Assembly (NCBI RefSeq): GCF_029962835.1
Contig: NC_080588.1
Coordinates: 65,248,001 to 65,312,000, forward strand
Reading direction: 5' to 3'
Source of the DNA: Magnolia sinica
Taxonomy: Eukaryota; Streptophyta; Magnoliopsida; Magnoliales; Magnoliaceae
Length of the DNA stretch: 64,000 bases
The notes beneath the pieces are model-generated. The model did not search any database. It saw nothing but the letters and a program-made list of their open reading frames with translations, and had not been told where the DNA came from. Below, piece by piece: positions 48,301 through 61,000 of this stretch (the first letter of the stretch is position 1; the number at the start of each line of letters is the position of its first letter). The translations under genes were made by a program, and so were the position numbers.

Positions 48301-49537
48301 CCGCCCATTTTTATTTATTTTTACTAGGCTATGTTTACATTCCAGGATAACTTTCACCATGGAAGGGTCCCTGCAACTGAACCTCCACCATTTTGCTGGG
48401 AGGGCCATGTTAAGATCCCGTGTCGAAATTATCCCTGAACCCCCAAGTTCGATCGGCTTGCAGGCCCTGACGAAGCCACCAAAAGGAATTTGTGATTTCC
48501 CCTCCATTTATCATAGGAATCTCCTTTGGATAGCTTCCAACTTGGCTACAACTTTCTGTGAGCATGTAAACAGGGACAGCATGTACACCAGGTGTTATTG
48601 GACTTGTAGTCCTCGGTGAATTCAAGCTTTGTTTTCTTTTGGTCAAACAATTTGAACAACATGCCCCTTATTTAGGAATTCATATCCAGGGGTTTTCAGT
48701 TGGTTTATCCTTTTCATTATGAGTATTTTTCCAAAGATTAAAAAAAGCCAAGTACATTCTCATTATAAATCTTTCAGTGTGTCTGGATGGATCCCAAACT
48801 GCAAGCATTTTGCATAACCCACTCACAACCTCACTTGCATTAAAGATGTGTACCATTAATTCCAGCCATTTGGATAACCCACTCATGACACCACTTGCAC
48901 AAACTAGCGCATCAGGACAGGTGTTTTGATGCATTAGGTCCTTATAATTTATCAGAATTAGGGTGGAAAAGAAGGTGAATTATTTTTCACAGGATTCAAA
49001 CTCTTAGATATTTTGCTGCTGCCACTCATGTGGACCAATAATGTTCGATAGCAATGGATAGTTAAATAATTATTTTAACCATTGATTTTTAAGTTATGTT
49101 CTCCTGACCATCTGAATTTTAGGCCACCCCATATTACACAAGTATTAGAAGCTCTAGGAAGAATATTATAAATACTGAAAACTAAACTGAAGATTATTAT
49201 ATTTTGGGTTGTTTCAATAGATTTAACTTTGTAATGTTCCAAATGATCAATGATATCAAGATGTTATTCAATATTTTTACGTAAAATTTAAGTCATTATA
49301 CTGATGCGATGCTTTAAAATTATTGATGTTTATAATTAAATGTATAAAAACGCTATGTTTCCCTTGTATTTGCTTTTTTATAATCAAATTTATAAAAAAT
49401 TTCGTTACTTCTGAATTTCTGATGCAGAGTCTGCTTTCTCAGCAGATTCTCCTATCCTTTTCCTGTAATTTCTCTTTCATTTAATACAAATTTTGTTACT
49501 TCTGAAAAAAAAAAAAGATTTATAAAAAAATTATATT

Positions 49538-49576
<39 letters not shown>

Positions 49577-50449
49577 AAGTAAAAAAGAAAAAAGAAGACC
49601 AGAAATAAAATTTTAATGGGGTATGCAAATGGGCCCATCTTTATGGGTGCTTGAGCAGATGTCTCCAAATCTTTTAAATGGCACATGGAAAGTCTAATCA
49701 CCAAACCAGACAGATTCCTTCATAGCATTGGGGGCAAGCCATGGTGAAAAATCATGCCGTTCAGATAATAATAACCCTTTGAATGTGGGCTATTTTGTTA
49801 CAACTGTATGTTTTGAAAATTTATTTTATTATTAATTTTTGGGCCATAGGTTGGATGGTTAGGATCATAGGCAATCCATGCTCAGGGCTATAGAATAGAT
49901 GTTTCAATATGATGATTGGACCTCCACTTGATGTTTACTGCTCATTTTTCATGCTATTGATGGGTTTGATTTTTTCACCAGGGCTTGCTATAGAATAGAT
50001 AGTGGCTTTTATTTCACTTGCGTAAACATCTAAGTTAACCTTCTCTCACCGAGGGTGCGTCATTACCGACTTCTGTCTTTTATGTCGACATATATGCCAC
50101 TGTTTATAGGGTTAGGACTGTTTAAGCCTTGTCATTTTTGCAGTATGGTCCATTCACATTTTGACCTATCAAATGAATGGTTTCTATCGAGTCCATGCCT
50201 GCGGCATGAAGCAATGACATGGAGGCAGGACACCTCCCATGCAATCTAGAGCAAGCTGGATCCAGTCTCGAATGTATATATCTTCGAGGCTGGATCATAT
50301 TTGCATGGTGTTTGACATTGTTATTTTGCCACTTCCACAGGCTCATTTACGCAGGCAAGCAGCTCGCCGATGACAAAACTGCTCGTGACTACAACATTGA
50401 GGGTGGTTCCGTTCTTCATCTTGTCCTTGCACTGAGGGGTGGTTGTTAG
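42324..50449 (+). CDS. RUB1: Ubiquitin-RUB (NEDD8-like) fusion precursor
   Basis: It encodes ubiquitin (residues 1-76, [10 protein letters not shown] to RLRGG) fused to the NEDD8-like modifier RUB (from [20 protein letters not shown] to LALRGG plus one Cys), 153 residues in all. Hydrolases cut after each GG; RUB is then attached by AXR1-ECR1 and RCE1 to cullins, activating CRL ubiquitin ligases. Exons are 42324-42416, 42489-42748 and 50341-50449 (TAG). The family-exact join [12 protein letters not shown] requires intron 2 to start with GC (AAAG|GCATGC), so it is a GC-AG intron of 7592 bp. Intron 1 is only 72 nt, a multiple of three without stops. The frame is also open upstream to 41973, but that lies in the MITE and CT-rich leader, and ubiquitin starts at the chosen ATG. 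The C-terminal extension is a single Cys. Intron 2 is loaded with an L1 remnant and a SINE. The symbol follows the Arabidopsis ubiquitin-RUB genes; RUB2 cannot be excluded. Confidence 0.95.
42749..46255. other. 5' part of ubiquitin-RUB intron 2
   Basis: Noncoding AT-rich intron. Notable are short repeats of CATCCACCATAAAGAAATC type at 44620-44710, a G run at 44889-44903, purine-rich A/G DNA at 44970-45060, and an A run at 45899-45920. Small minus-strand open pieces at 43358-43546 and 43992-44207 look like protein remnants, but I could not identify them. Confidence 0.45.
46817..46943 (-). mobile_element. tRNA-derived SINE, family B, copy 4, inside the L1 remnant
   Basis: The top strand starts with a T run and ends GGAT. 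The minus strand carries the B-box-like GGGTTCGAGTATCC and GTGAAATCCCACTACGGCGTG. The 9-bp target duplication CCATTGAGT is at 46808-46816 and 46944-46952. Confidence 0.85.
47118..47595. repeat. 2.5 tandem copies of a ~180-210-bp LINE segment
   Basis: GCTCTCAATGGTCCATCC recurs at 47118, 47296 and 47504. Each is followed by ATCCTCCCTGAATCTAATGC and GATTTCCATCCCCAAG, and the first two by a TCCTTAAACTT segment and CTGATGCCCTATAACTGACA. The third copy runs into a C run (47588-47602). Copies 2 and 3 are closer to each other than to copy 1. Confidence 0.85.
48651..50340. other. 3' part of ubiquitin-RUB intron 2
   Basis: No exon or bounded element. It contains a (CA)n microsatellite at about 49540-49571. 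The acceptor ACTTCCACAG at 50331-50340 closes the intron. Confidence 0.5.
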
Positions 50450-50774
50450 TGAAAGGTTCTTTTGTCTGAACTGTCTGGTGTGCAGGAGGCTCCCAGTTCT
50501 GGTGAAGTTTCTTGTGCACTTCACATATATAGGAGATAAAAAAGACATGCACATAATATCATTACTTTATTGAATGGTGGAGCTTGCCAACATTGACCAG
50601 TGATTGGAAAACACGTTCTGATGACACTCGTTTTAATTTTATCCGGTGTCTTACCATATGCTTTCATCCCTCGTTTCTGTTGTGAGCAGTAGTATGTTTG
50701 TGCCAATATGACACAGGTGCAAGATCTGAGCTTTTCATCACATGGGCCATATTAGAAGAGGAGGAGAGTAAAAA
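50450..50774. other. 3' flank of the ubiquitin-RUB gene
   Basis: Contains the presumed 3' untranslated region. The first AATAAA found is at 50799, about 350 bp after the stop. No other feature was seen. Confidence 0.4.
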
Positions 50775-51060
50775 AAGAAGAAAGATGAAAAAATAGCGAA
50801 TAAAGTGAATACATGTATTTGCTCATGTTGACATCGTACACTATGGCCTACCTGATGGAAAGCTTGGCATCTAAAGTTGGATATTGCACAAGTGTTGATA
50901 GGTGAAGAAAGAAAGAAACAAACAGCGAATAAAGTAGGTGCACTTGTGCTTACTGTATTTGCACATGCTGTTTTTGTACACTATAGCCCGCCTGATGGAA
51001 AGCTTGGATCTAATCAGAGTCGTTCGCCTGATGGACAGCTTGGATCTTGCACAAGTGTGC
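50775..51060. repeat. Diverged tandem duplication of ~130 bp
   Basis: Two units share AGCGAATAAAGT, TGTATTTGC(T/A)CATG, GTACACTAT(G/A)GCC and CTGATGGAAAGCTTGG. A third partial CTGATGGACAGCTTGGATCT follows at 51031. Confidence 0.65.
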
Positions 51061-52408
51061 CATATCTGCGCATGTGCTTGTGTATGGATGGCAGCAAACC
51101 TCGTGTTCTCATTGGATGTTTTTAGATTCTGAAAATGCCTCCTCTACTTTCCTACGATAAATGCTAGGCCATTCACACCAGGGTGGATTGATGAGACAGT
51201 TTTTTGACACCAAGATGATGGGCCCTTTTGCGGCCCATGTGCAGGATCTGGGCCAGTCATCTGGTGGAGGCCTATGGTCAGCATGCACTGGCCCAGAAAA
51301 CAGGCTGGTTCACTAATCTGGTGTTGCCTGACATGACGCTGAATATAGAATTGTTCTTCTTTTCCGTGACCATCCGTTGGGCTCATGTCTCTGTTGCCCA
51401 CTCGATGAGTGGATTAGACTCTTTTTTTAAAATTTTTTTTCCCTTGTTGACCAGGGTGTGTTCAAGTGCCCCCCTCGCCTGATGACTGGTTCAGATCTTA
51501 CTGTGTCCTGCCCAGTTAGTCAAACTGGATGTGGTTGTGACTTCGCCTTTAAAAAATGCTGAGTTGGTTACTTTGTAGTTGGCCTGGTATTTTAATTGAA
51601 CTCGTCGTTTGGTTGCATTATTGGATTGATTTCCAAATATTTTTCTGAGAAAGCGGAATTGCAAATGCTTTAAATACCTCTGTTAGCATCTGCATTCCTA
51701 TTGAGAGAATAGGCCCCGGATGTTGGAAAGAATGCAATTGCAATTTGAGGGTTAGATCCTTGTCTTTGCACCAGTCCCAAAACCCAGAAACTCCACTAGA
51801 CTGACTCTGTATCTAGAGAGGTTGGTTCTAATTGGCCCGTCTCACGCTTGATGGAGCATGCCCTAAAAGACCATTGCTTTGGAATACCCAACTGTAGGCC
51901 CCACTGGTCGGAATTGAATCCTCTCCTGCCAAGGCTCAACGTTTGAAAATTAAGTTTCGTGGGGTGGGGAGTGAATCCACCGAAATTGATTTCATTTTAG
52001 ATAGGTTTTTAATGTTCTCAAACAATATCTTCTTCTGGGCACACGCGTGAAGGCTCAACTACACGCAACAGGAAATAACGCTGGATTCGTAAGAGGTGTT
52101 TATGTTTCGATGGCCTTATTTCTAGATTACCACCACATAATCACCTGGGACACTCCTGTTGAGTGCTTGGACAACACAAGCCAAGCATGCGCGTGTGAGA
52201 TTTTAATATCTAAAAAGGTTGCGGATACGTGGAGCGCCCAGCTACACCGCCGCCGCTAAAAAGTTACACTATCAGCACGTTGATTGCTCCGGATAAGCAT
52301 TTGGGCTGGGTCATACTACCTATATGGACAAATCAAAGTGCGTATAGGCTTCCTAAGGGGAGTGGACTAGTTGAGACCCCGGACTCACCCAAGACGGTGC
52401 GGCCCTTA
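51061..52408. other. Intergenic, no gene recognised
   Basis: Noncoding sequence between the ubiquitin-RUB gene and the palindromic repeats. No element with clear ends was seen. Confidence 0.4.
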
Positions 52409-52771
52409 CCGTGGGGCTCACCTTGATGATGTATTCTATATCCATCCGTTTTTCTCCGGATCATTTTAGGGCATTATCCCCAAAATGAAGCAGATCCAAT
52501 TATTAGTTCTATACCCACGCAGTCCATCCGTTTTTCCAGATCATTTTAGGGCAATATCCCAAAAATGAAGCAGATCCAATTATCAGGTGGACCATACCAT
52601 AATACGATAGGAAACAGTGGTGATTATTAATGGGTTACAAAAGTTTTGGATCAAGCTGATATTTGGTTTTTCCCTTCATACAGGCTCATGTGATCTTATC
52701 AAGAGATTCGATGGAAAAAATGGATGGACGACATGGATACAGAATACATACATCAAAGTGGCCCCACGATC
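52409..52771. mobile_element. Palindromic MITE-like repeat with an internal duplication
   Basis: The same family as at 41576-42014. It starts CCGTGGGGCTCACC, has the arm TCCATCCGTTTTTC then GATCATTTTAGGGCA duplicated in tandem (about 52441-52500 and 52503-52583), and ends ATACATCAAAGTGGCCCCAC. Confidence 0.72.
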
Positions 52772-53277
52772 AGGGCCCCACCATCTCATGAACTTGGAAC
52801 CACCAATGTCGGTGAGACCGTGACCGCAGCGGCCACCTTAGACTTGGATCTGCCTAATTTTTTGGAACCCGTCCTAAAATGGGATGGATAAACAGGATAA
52901 ACGGATAGATGGCATAGATATATACAAGGCATCAACAAGGTGGGGCCTACGGAAAGGGTAACACCCACCAAGGTGTTACCCGGGCAACAGCCAATCCGCG
53001 CTCTGATGTGAGGGCTCCCATTGGTCCAACGGTTCAAATCAGAACAACTTGCCCATCTCGGTCGGCCACATGTGGCCAAATCAAATCTCACCAAGTCAGG
53101 CCTAACGGAACTTTGGTGTTTCCTGGCATCACCGAATCTGTGGAGGAACCGGATTCAGTGAGGCTGAGGAAATACCCAATTCGTCTAGGCCTAAGGGGAT
53201 TTGATTGGTCCAGCCTAGCGTGTGAGTTAATTGGATTGACTGTGTCGCGCAAGGATGTGGCCATAAGTGAAGCAAGG

Positions 53278-53547
53278 TAGGGCCCACCATGACATTTGTG
53301 AGAAATCCACTCTGTCCATCCATTTTGCCAGCTCATGTTAGGACTTGGGACCAAAAATGAGTAGCATCCAAAACTCAAGTGGGCCACACGAGTGCAAAAA
53401 GTGGGGAAAGAAAAGCTTACCATTAAAACCTTCTTGAGTCCACCTTGACGTTTATATGCCATCCAAACCCTTCATAAAGTTACACCCACTAGGATGAGCA
53501 GAAAACACAAAAAATTAGCCTGATGCAAAACTTCTGTGGCCCCATGA
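53278..53547. mobile_element. Left part of another palindromic MITE-like repeat
   Basis: It begins TAGGGCCCACCATGACATTT, then ATCCACTCTGTCCATCCATT and GTGGGCCACACGAG. The mirror-image right arm is absent; it runs into the KEA3 3' flank. A right-arm piece of the same family lies at about 52845-52955. Confidence 0.65.
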
Positions 53548-55046
53548 ATGCTGGGCTCGGCACAACAAGCTCTAAGATGCTTATCAAAACAAGATGTTGA
53601 ATGTGCTGGGCTTTTTGAACATCTGAACCATCCATCATATGTACGCCCCACCCTGTTGATGTAACCTGGCCCAAAAATAAGGCCAGTATATTCATCAGTT
53701 CCTAACATCTGTGCAATAGTTTGATGGCCATGATAGCTTCAATTCTTTTCCCCCTCCATTTGTTTTTCTTTAAACCATGGTCCACCATAAGAATAGACCA
53801 GCTTGATTCTTGGGCCAGCAGCACTTACAGTCCAGCCCCAAGTGATGTACATATAACTTGGATGGTCAACACGTACCAGCTTGCACCTGAGGGGATGCCT
53901 GAAGAGTACAAAGGCAACTTGAATCACAAGCAATAATTGATTAGTTTTGCATATTTTGCATGGCTTGAGTTGGAGCAGGTGCAATATCATCAACATCATA
54001 TAAGTCTAATTTGAACTAATTGGCATTGGCTACACAATTCCAGTTCTGCCATTCCATTCTAACAAGGACCCAATACTTAATCAACACGTCTTTCAATTCA
54101 TTCTACCTTCTCCCACTGCTTTTGGGACTTCTTGTCCCTCAAGGTTGCAGCAAGGGCAAAGTTCATAAGTTCACATGCTTTTCTTCACCTTTATTTTCCC
54201 CTTCGCTCTCTGCCAGTGGATGCAAATTGAGCATCCAATCTTCATGGGGTACTCTGTTCCATGGACTCCCACCCATCTTTTGAATGCTGTAACTCCACCG
54301 AGGGATTTGCAGCAGCAGCACCATCATCAACTAAGCCTTATCCCAAATAATTAGGGTTGGCAACATGAATCCTGTTTCACCATTCCACTCTATCCAGCGC
54401 CATACCTTCAGTTAGACATGGAGATTTGCACAGAGGGATTTGCAGCAACATCCCTAAGCCTAATCTTCCGCCAAAAGTATAATTTAATTAAAACTGCTTG
54501 AGCCATCAGTAGTATATCAATACAGAACTTTGTAGACCTTTGCCTTTCCTAGCTTTTGAGGGACAATTTCCTGCATATCATGTATGTTAGACTTAGACTT
54601 GATGATGAAGATATCCAAGTATTTAAGGCCCTTCAATTGCCGTTATACAGGGCATTGTCTCGTCAAGCATATCTTTCCCATCTTGATCATCCTTGTTTCT
54701 ATTTGAGAAACCATTCTCCGAATCCAATTCACAGTATGTAACCCCTTTTCCACATTCCACGTCTTCGGCTTGTTGGATTGAATTCCCATTTCTTGATTGA
54801 TCTACTTGTTGTAGAGCATCAGACAGCTGATTCTCTTCAGATGTCAAGACATAAAGCATCACTGGGAGGTCAGGTTTTTGGGGTGGTTCTTTATCAAGGG
54901 AAATTGGAGCCTTACCTGGCCTGTCCCCCGCCAAGTCAGCCACCCTTACCTGGTTCAGTTGTGTAATGTTTTATTAGAGATGCAACGGCTTAACTTTTTC
55001 ATGCCATCAAATTGAAATAGAGGGCATGCTATGTCACTACCTGTAA
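53548..55046. repeat. Parental copy of the duplicated KEA3 3' segment
   Basis: This stretch corresponds to the duplicate at 30388-39240. It holds the KEA3 last exon (54623-54949), last intron and about 1 kb of 3' flank. An RTE-LINE-like tail at about 53985-54065 (ATCATCAACATC, then GGCATTGGCTACACAATTCC) is present in both copies, so it predates the duplication. A further tail at 54320-54420 is absent from the duplicate. Confidence 0.85.
54320..54420 (-). mobile_element. 3' tail of an RTE-type LINE in the KEA3 3' flank
   Basis: The top strand reads ACCATCATCAACTAAGCCTT, then ATCCCAAATAATTAGGG and CACCATTCCACTCTATCC, the inverted RTE 3' end. It lies within about 280 bp present here but missing from the KEA3-tail duplicate, so it was either gained after duplication or lost from the copy. 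Confidence 0.7.
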
Positions 55047-55483
55047 TGGCTTCATAACCACATAATCTTGCTCTTCAGCTCTATTCATTGAATCTTTGGC
55101 CTGAAGCTCCATGGATTCTCTTACAAGCTGGCTCAAGAAATTTACATCGTCGGACATGACACCCAGCCCTTTCAAAAGCTTCGAGCCAAGCTGTAAACTA
55201 GTCTGCATTTACACCACGATGACAACAACAACCAAGCAACAATAACAACAACATAAGAGTAATGTGACAATGTAGTATGCTCAGAAATTCCACAAGAAAG
55301 AAAGTTTAAGGAAATAGAGAATGACAGACAAAGTTAAAATGACATTTTCGGTTCACATATACAGGGGGAGCCATCATTTCTGTGACTCAGATAGTTAGTC
55401 CCATGAGCCCATCATGAACATGAGCCCATCATGAACAGAACATGCCCCAAATGTATCTTCCATAGAAAAATATTTCCCATCTG

Positions 55484-55544
<61 letters not shown>

Positions 55545-57972
55545 ATTTAATGGCATCCTTGGCTGAACCATCCACTCACAGTTGACTGACTGCATAGTTA
55601 ACATTGTCCCATGCCAGTGTTTTTTGGCATGGCCCGTCCATAATGAGGCTCGTCATATGACCGGAATGGACCACAGAAGGGTGGGCCCCACACAATTAAT
55701 GGGCCAAAAAAGTATATCTGTTTGGTTTGGTCAAGCACAACATAATTCCTCAGAGATTTGCCAACAATGAGAAGCAAAAGAAAAAAGGGAAGCCTTTTCC
55801 AACGTACCTCTGCATTTTCGAGTATAGCGTCCGTTGCCCCTGCTTTCTTCAGCTCCAAAAGATGCACAATGTCCTGAGCTCTGGCATATATGGGGATCTG
55901 CCAAACAGGTTTTGATTCGGCATTTTGGTTGATCAATTGTTCAATAGAAATTCTACAACATCAAAGTGCAATTTGATTGTGTGTTAACGTAAAGCTTACA
56001 GCCCACAAATTTGATGTCCACAATACATTGCAGGCTAATTCCTTCAATACCAATCCCATCTGCAGTTCTTTTTACTAAGGCTATTCCAATAGTCTTTTCT
56101 GTTCGCGAAATTCATTCAGATGGGACATGGTTAAGATTTATTTGCCATGATCTATATGAACACCACATAGAAGGTGTTTGGTCATCACATGCTTGTACCT
56201 GTTAGATGAGGTCCTATGTTGACAGGTCCTCCCTTGGAGTCATCCTGTTTTGTTAAGAAGCTTGACCATCTAGTTCACAAGACTGAAGTTCTACTGATAA
56301 TCATCATGTCACAGACTTCTAGATTCTGTTCGTGTTTGAAGTTTGGATTTGCATTGGGTATTGTTTTCGCACTACTCTCCTCCATGTTCAATTTTTCGAA
56401 CTTAAAAAAAGAGAAGTTCACAAAAATGCAATCCTAATTTGTATAGGTAACTCCTGGGATTCTTGAACAGCATCATGAGGAACTCATTGCACCAAAAAAA
56501 TGGCAAAGCTGTAGCATTAAACTGACTTCAGTTAGGAAGTGTTTGGATTCAAAGAATCCAAACTGCAGATGTGGAAAGCCCCCTAGAAATCCAACAAAGT
56601 GAAAAACATTGGAAATGTTGAGAGTTCAATGGTCAATATATGTTATTTGTTTTGCATGGTTGATTTCCATGGAAATGTTGAAAAGTCAATCTTCAATGGT
56701 GAAAGGTGTTTCTTGTTACCGTGGAAATGCCCATGGATTAGCAGTTTGGAAGAAATCAATTAACTCATTTTTTGAGGAAAAGTGTAATGATGATAGTCAA
56801 TTTCCACAATTACTTATTTGATGTAGGTCATGACCTACCTAGGCCCATTGTATGGCCTAAGAAGACATAGGCCATAGCCCATGGTAGGGCCAACATGTGC
56901 TAATTTTTGGACGGTTTATTTACAGATTTTTTTATTTTTATTTATTTATTTTTTTGGGAAGGATTAAATCAAAGATTGTAATTTACTATTTTTGGGAGAT
57001 AAGTGGGGCTGATTTAAAGATGCGATTGAAGATACGAAGGAGATGTGATTGATATGATTGAAGATATGTGGCTGATTTAGAGATATAATTACTTTCTATG
57101 TTTGCTTTTTCTTATTAGGCTTTTATCATATTAAGGAAAATTAGATTAGTTTAAAATAAATTATAATTGATTTAAAATCAATATCTTAGTTCGGGGGATT
57201 TTAATTAAAAGATTCATTTATTTGGATTTATAAAAGGGGCTGGTGGTGTAGGAGTAACTCAATTTAATATTTTTCCAAGTGTGTGAGTTTTTATTTTTTT
57301 AAATTTATTTTTAATTAAATTTTTTGTAAGAGAAGAAGGTTGATATCAATAAAGTTCTTTCCCTCTCTATTCCATTGTTCTTGTGGGTATGCTTTTTTTT
57401 TTTTTTTTTTTTCTTTTGCAATTTGGGTATTGAGATCTCATTGACTCAATAATCGGGTTGTGCCGTTATTACAATACAAACGAAAAAAAAAAAACATCAT
57501 AACTATGGAAATCGGTGTAATTTCCAACCATTTCCAGCTTCCCAAACAGGTTCTTCCCGTAGTTTTATGCAAGGAAGAGAAGGAAGAAAAAGTGGGAGAA
57601 CAGAGGAGCGGGAGAATGGAAGAGAAGAGATTGGCGTTGGGCATCCCCGCCTCTTTGCTTTATATACTTTTTTAACAAAGCCAAAAAATGACAAAATTGC
57701 CAATCACTTAATTACAATGAGACATGTACACATTGAGAGCATACCACATAAGACTAAGGGCTACATAATCAAGGAGGGCTAGGTTGGCGGTACAACTGAG
57801 CAACCCTCATCACAAACATTCTAGGTCACAGTCCACATTCATCACCATCAACACTTTCAACTGGGCAGGTGAGGGTCCTGCCCCACCAAACATAGTCGTG
57901 AATTTCATAAACTTTGGTTGGCTTGCAATACTTTGCTACCTTTCTAAATTGATTCACTTTCATCTACTTGAG

Positions 57973-58004
<32 letters not shown>

Positions 58005-61000
58005 TTTCTTTTGTTATTTATTTATTGGCAGTCAGAATTATTATTAAATTAAAAAGGGAAAATGGAAGTATTACAGGCACAGGCTCACTGCAAGAGCCAA
58101 AAACACACTGAAACCAGCCAAGGCAGCAAAGGAAATGCCAAGGAGACGCAATGGAAATGACAGCTTTCTCACACATTCTGCTCCTTTTGGTGTGTGGCTT
58201 TGTTATGTGGCCTCCAAGAAATGAGGTTAGAAAGAACCAAAACAAATACAGTAGCAGAACAATTCACATGAGCGCTATTACCGCAGGGAATGCAAGCCGA
58301 ATCCTTTGAACTGCCTCGGTTGTCCTTTCTTTCCCTGCATACATGACCATGACAGCTTTTGGAGAAGAAATGCCAGCAGATTGCAGAACGGCTGGACGTG
58401 AACCATCTCCATAGAGGATTGGAAAGCCCAGTTTCCGAGCTGCCTGATTCAGTCATGGAAAGCTGATTATGCAGAAAGTCTTGAAACCACCAGCTAAAAG
58501 CAAAAAAACTTTTTGACTGCTCATGCTGCATACAAAACGATTCTAAAAATTTGAAGGGCCAATTTGGAAGCTGCCAAGTATGAATTGAGCAGAATCCTAC
58601 ATTGGGTTTTGTGGCAGCATGGAAGATGGTAACTACAAAAGTAGCATCAGCTTTCCTGCTTTTTCCACCTCCCAATTGAGATTTGGGATGGAGTGGTTGC
58701 AATTTGCTGCTGAAAGAGGAACTTCCAAACACACCATATGGCTGAGTTGCAGGAAAAAAATTCACTCACCTTTACAACCCCTGGATCAAGATCAAAAGCT
58801 GCGTAAGGCCACCCAGCAAAGTCACCATCTAGTCCAGAGGCCAATGGAGTTGATAGGAAATTGGCTAGGACCTGTAACTAGGAACACTTAAACACCTCGA
58901 ACATATAGATAACTCAATCAAAACTGATATCAAGATTATCACGAGCTAATACCCCACCTGACCCATTTGTCCGAATCCAAGAATGACAACTGGATCAGTT
59001 GCATCGAAATTCACAGTATCAGCAACTTTCTGCAAAGACGTCTTAGGATCCACCTACATGCCGTTTTATGTAAATGAAGAGCGGTAAACAACTCAATACT
59101 TGTTAACTAATAGATGTAGAGTATAGATACATACGTCCTTCCCCTCAAACTTCTCATCAATGATCTCGGCAGCTTTCCTTCCAACTTCATTGAGGAATGG
59201 GGTCAATGCCATTGACAACACAACAACGATTATAAGCAGCTTGTTCAGCTCAAGTGGCAGTACTCCAAGCCTGCGTACAAAAGAGAATCGTGACACAGTA
59301 TATTTGGAAATGATCAATAACCAGGTACACTGTCATGGAGATATATGGTGACTGACCTGTTTGCTAGTGAAAATACTACAAAACCAAACTCGCCTCCTTG
59401 TGATAGAAGTAGTCCAATTCGTACACTTTCTTGAAATGTTAATCCAACACGGGGACCTATCGCAGTTATTATAAGTGTCTTGATGACAATTAGACCTGCC
59501 AAGAGCGAAAGTACATTTGGCCATTCTCGGAGAAGGAGCTGCATAGCAAAGAGCATAAGTTGTATAGAGAAAGCCTTGGGAGCAAATTGTAGCAAAATTT
59601 CTGCTACACACACATAAAAAGCACTTGATGCTATGCTCGTTATGCTACAAAATGCAAATTTCATTGTTCTTATATAGTATTTCTCCCTATGTGAAAAACA
59701 TCAATTTTAGAAGCAGGAAGAATCTATCGAGTTGGCTTAATCTTCAGTAAAAATTATTGTTCATTTGGTGGTGACGTCTTACAAAATAAATAAAAATGTA
59801 GAGAATGATACCTGAACATGCCTTTTATCTAAACAATCTTTACATGCATCCACAGACTGGTGAACTCTAGAAGCATATGGCTACAAGATCATGCTATATT
59901 GACATTCTACTTTCAAGTAGTGTATCATGTACATTTAAATATGCATATTGGCATGCAAACACATACCTATTTACACAAAATGGGGCTGTTCTAAAATGTA
60001 CCTATATTTGCTTATTTGTACAGTATAAAATATTTGTAATACTGCTTGATTGCAAGAATTAACCATATTAACGATAGAAGAAATTAACTATATTGGCTTT
60101 CCAATAAATAACAATATTAGGCGATATTTATTATTGATTTTGCCAAGAGTATTCTATGAAAAAATGTTTAACTTCCGCTTAAAGGTTAGAGGTACTTGCT
60201 AAATGCTGGTAGATAGTGGACATCAAGATCATTGAATCACCCATCTAAACCAAATGCTCCAAAATCCCAGACTAACAAATCTTCATGATCAAATTGGTGC
60301 AATTGACCCATGATACATTAGAGACTGGAAAAAGTGACCGCACACATGAAAGCATGTACCACGTTCACATTGGAACTCACACATGCAGTTGATGATAGAT
60401 GCCTATGAGAATAATGTATCATATAACAAGAAAATTGTGAAATATTTTGACCTAGCTTTCCTTTGAAATAGTGGTTTAAATGATCCTAAGATGGCCTGCA
60501 TTCAGGTGTTCATGATACAGATAGTTAAATTCTGGCTCCTTTGTAGTGCTATCAACAGGTGGTGTTCAAGACTGAGAGTTGGATGCTATCATACCCATAA
60601 ATGAATCTAAGGAAATTGATTCAGATCCTGTAGGATTCCGTATGGAAAATGTACATGAGGTACCGGATCTGAATCCAATTGACCCTAGATCCAACCTGAT
60701 TGGTAATGGGCCTGATATCTGGACCCTGATCCAATTAAATTGGACCAGATACTTCGTTATCCACAGAATAGGGTACCCATTGACAGCCCTGCTCCTCTGA
60801 CTGCAACATTTGAATAGAACAAAAATATGATCACATGCCCATGCATATTTAAAGTCAAATGCATGCAAGGACAGCCTAAAAGGTAGCTTAAATCCAAAAT
60901 ATAGGAATTCGAGTGCAAGCAAACGGTGGAGTGCATGATTAAATTTGTAATATAACCCATGATCTGGAATACAAGAAAAAAGTTTCAGAACTTCTACATA

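Larger units (their letters stand above)
46256..48650 (-). mobile_element. L1-type LINE 3' part, decayed, in ubiquitin-RUB intron 2
   Basis: On the minus strand, reading downward from 48650, come [31 protein letters not shown] and ALPAKWW (48265-48530). The zinc-finger-like reverse-transcriptase-associated region follows (47633-48016, [26 protein letters not shown]). The 3' end near 46260 is TTCGCTTATTAATGAAATAC plus an A-rich tail (T-rich on top). It is interrupted by a SINE (46817-46943) and by internal tandem copies (47118-47595). Several stops make it inactive. Confidence 0.75.
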
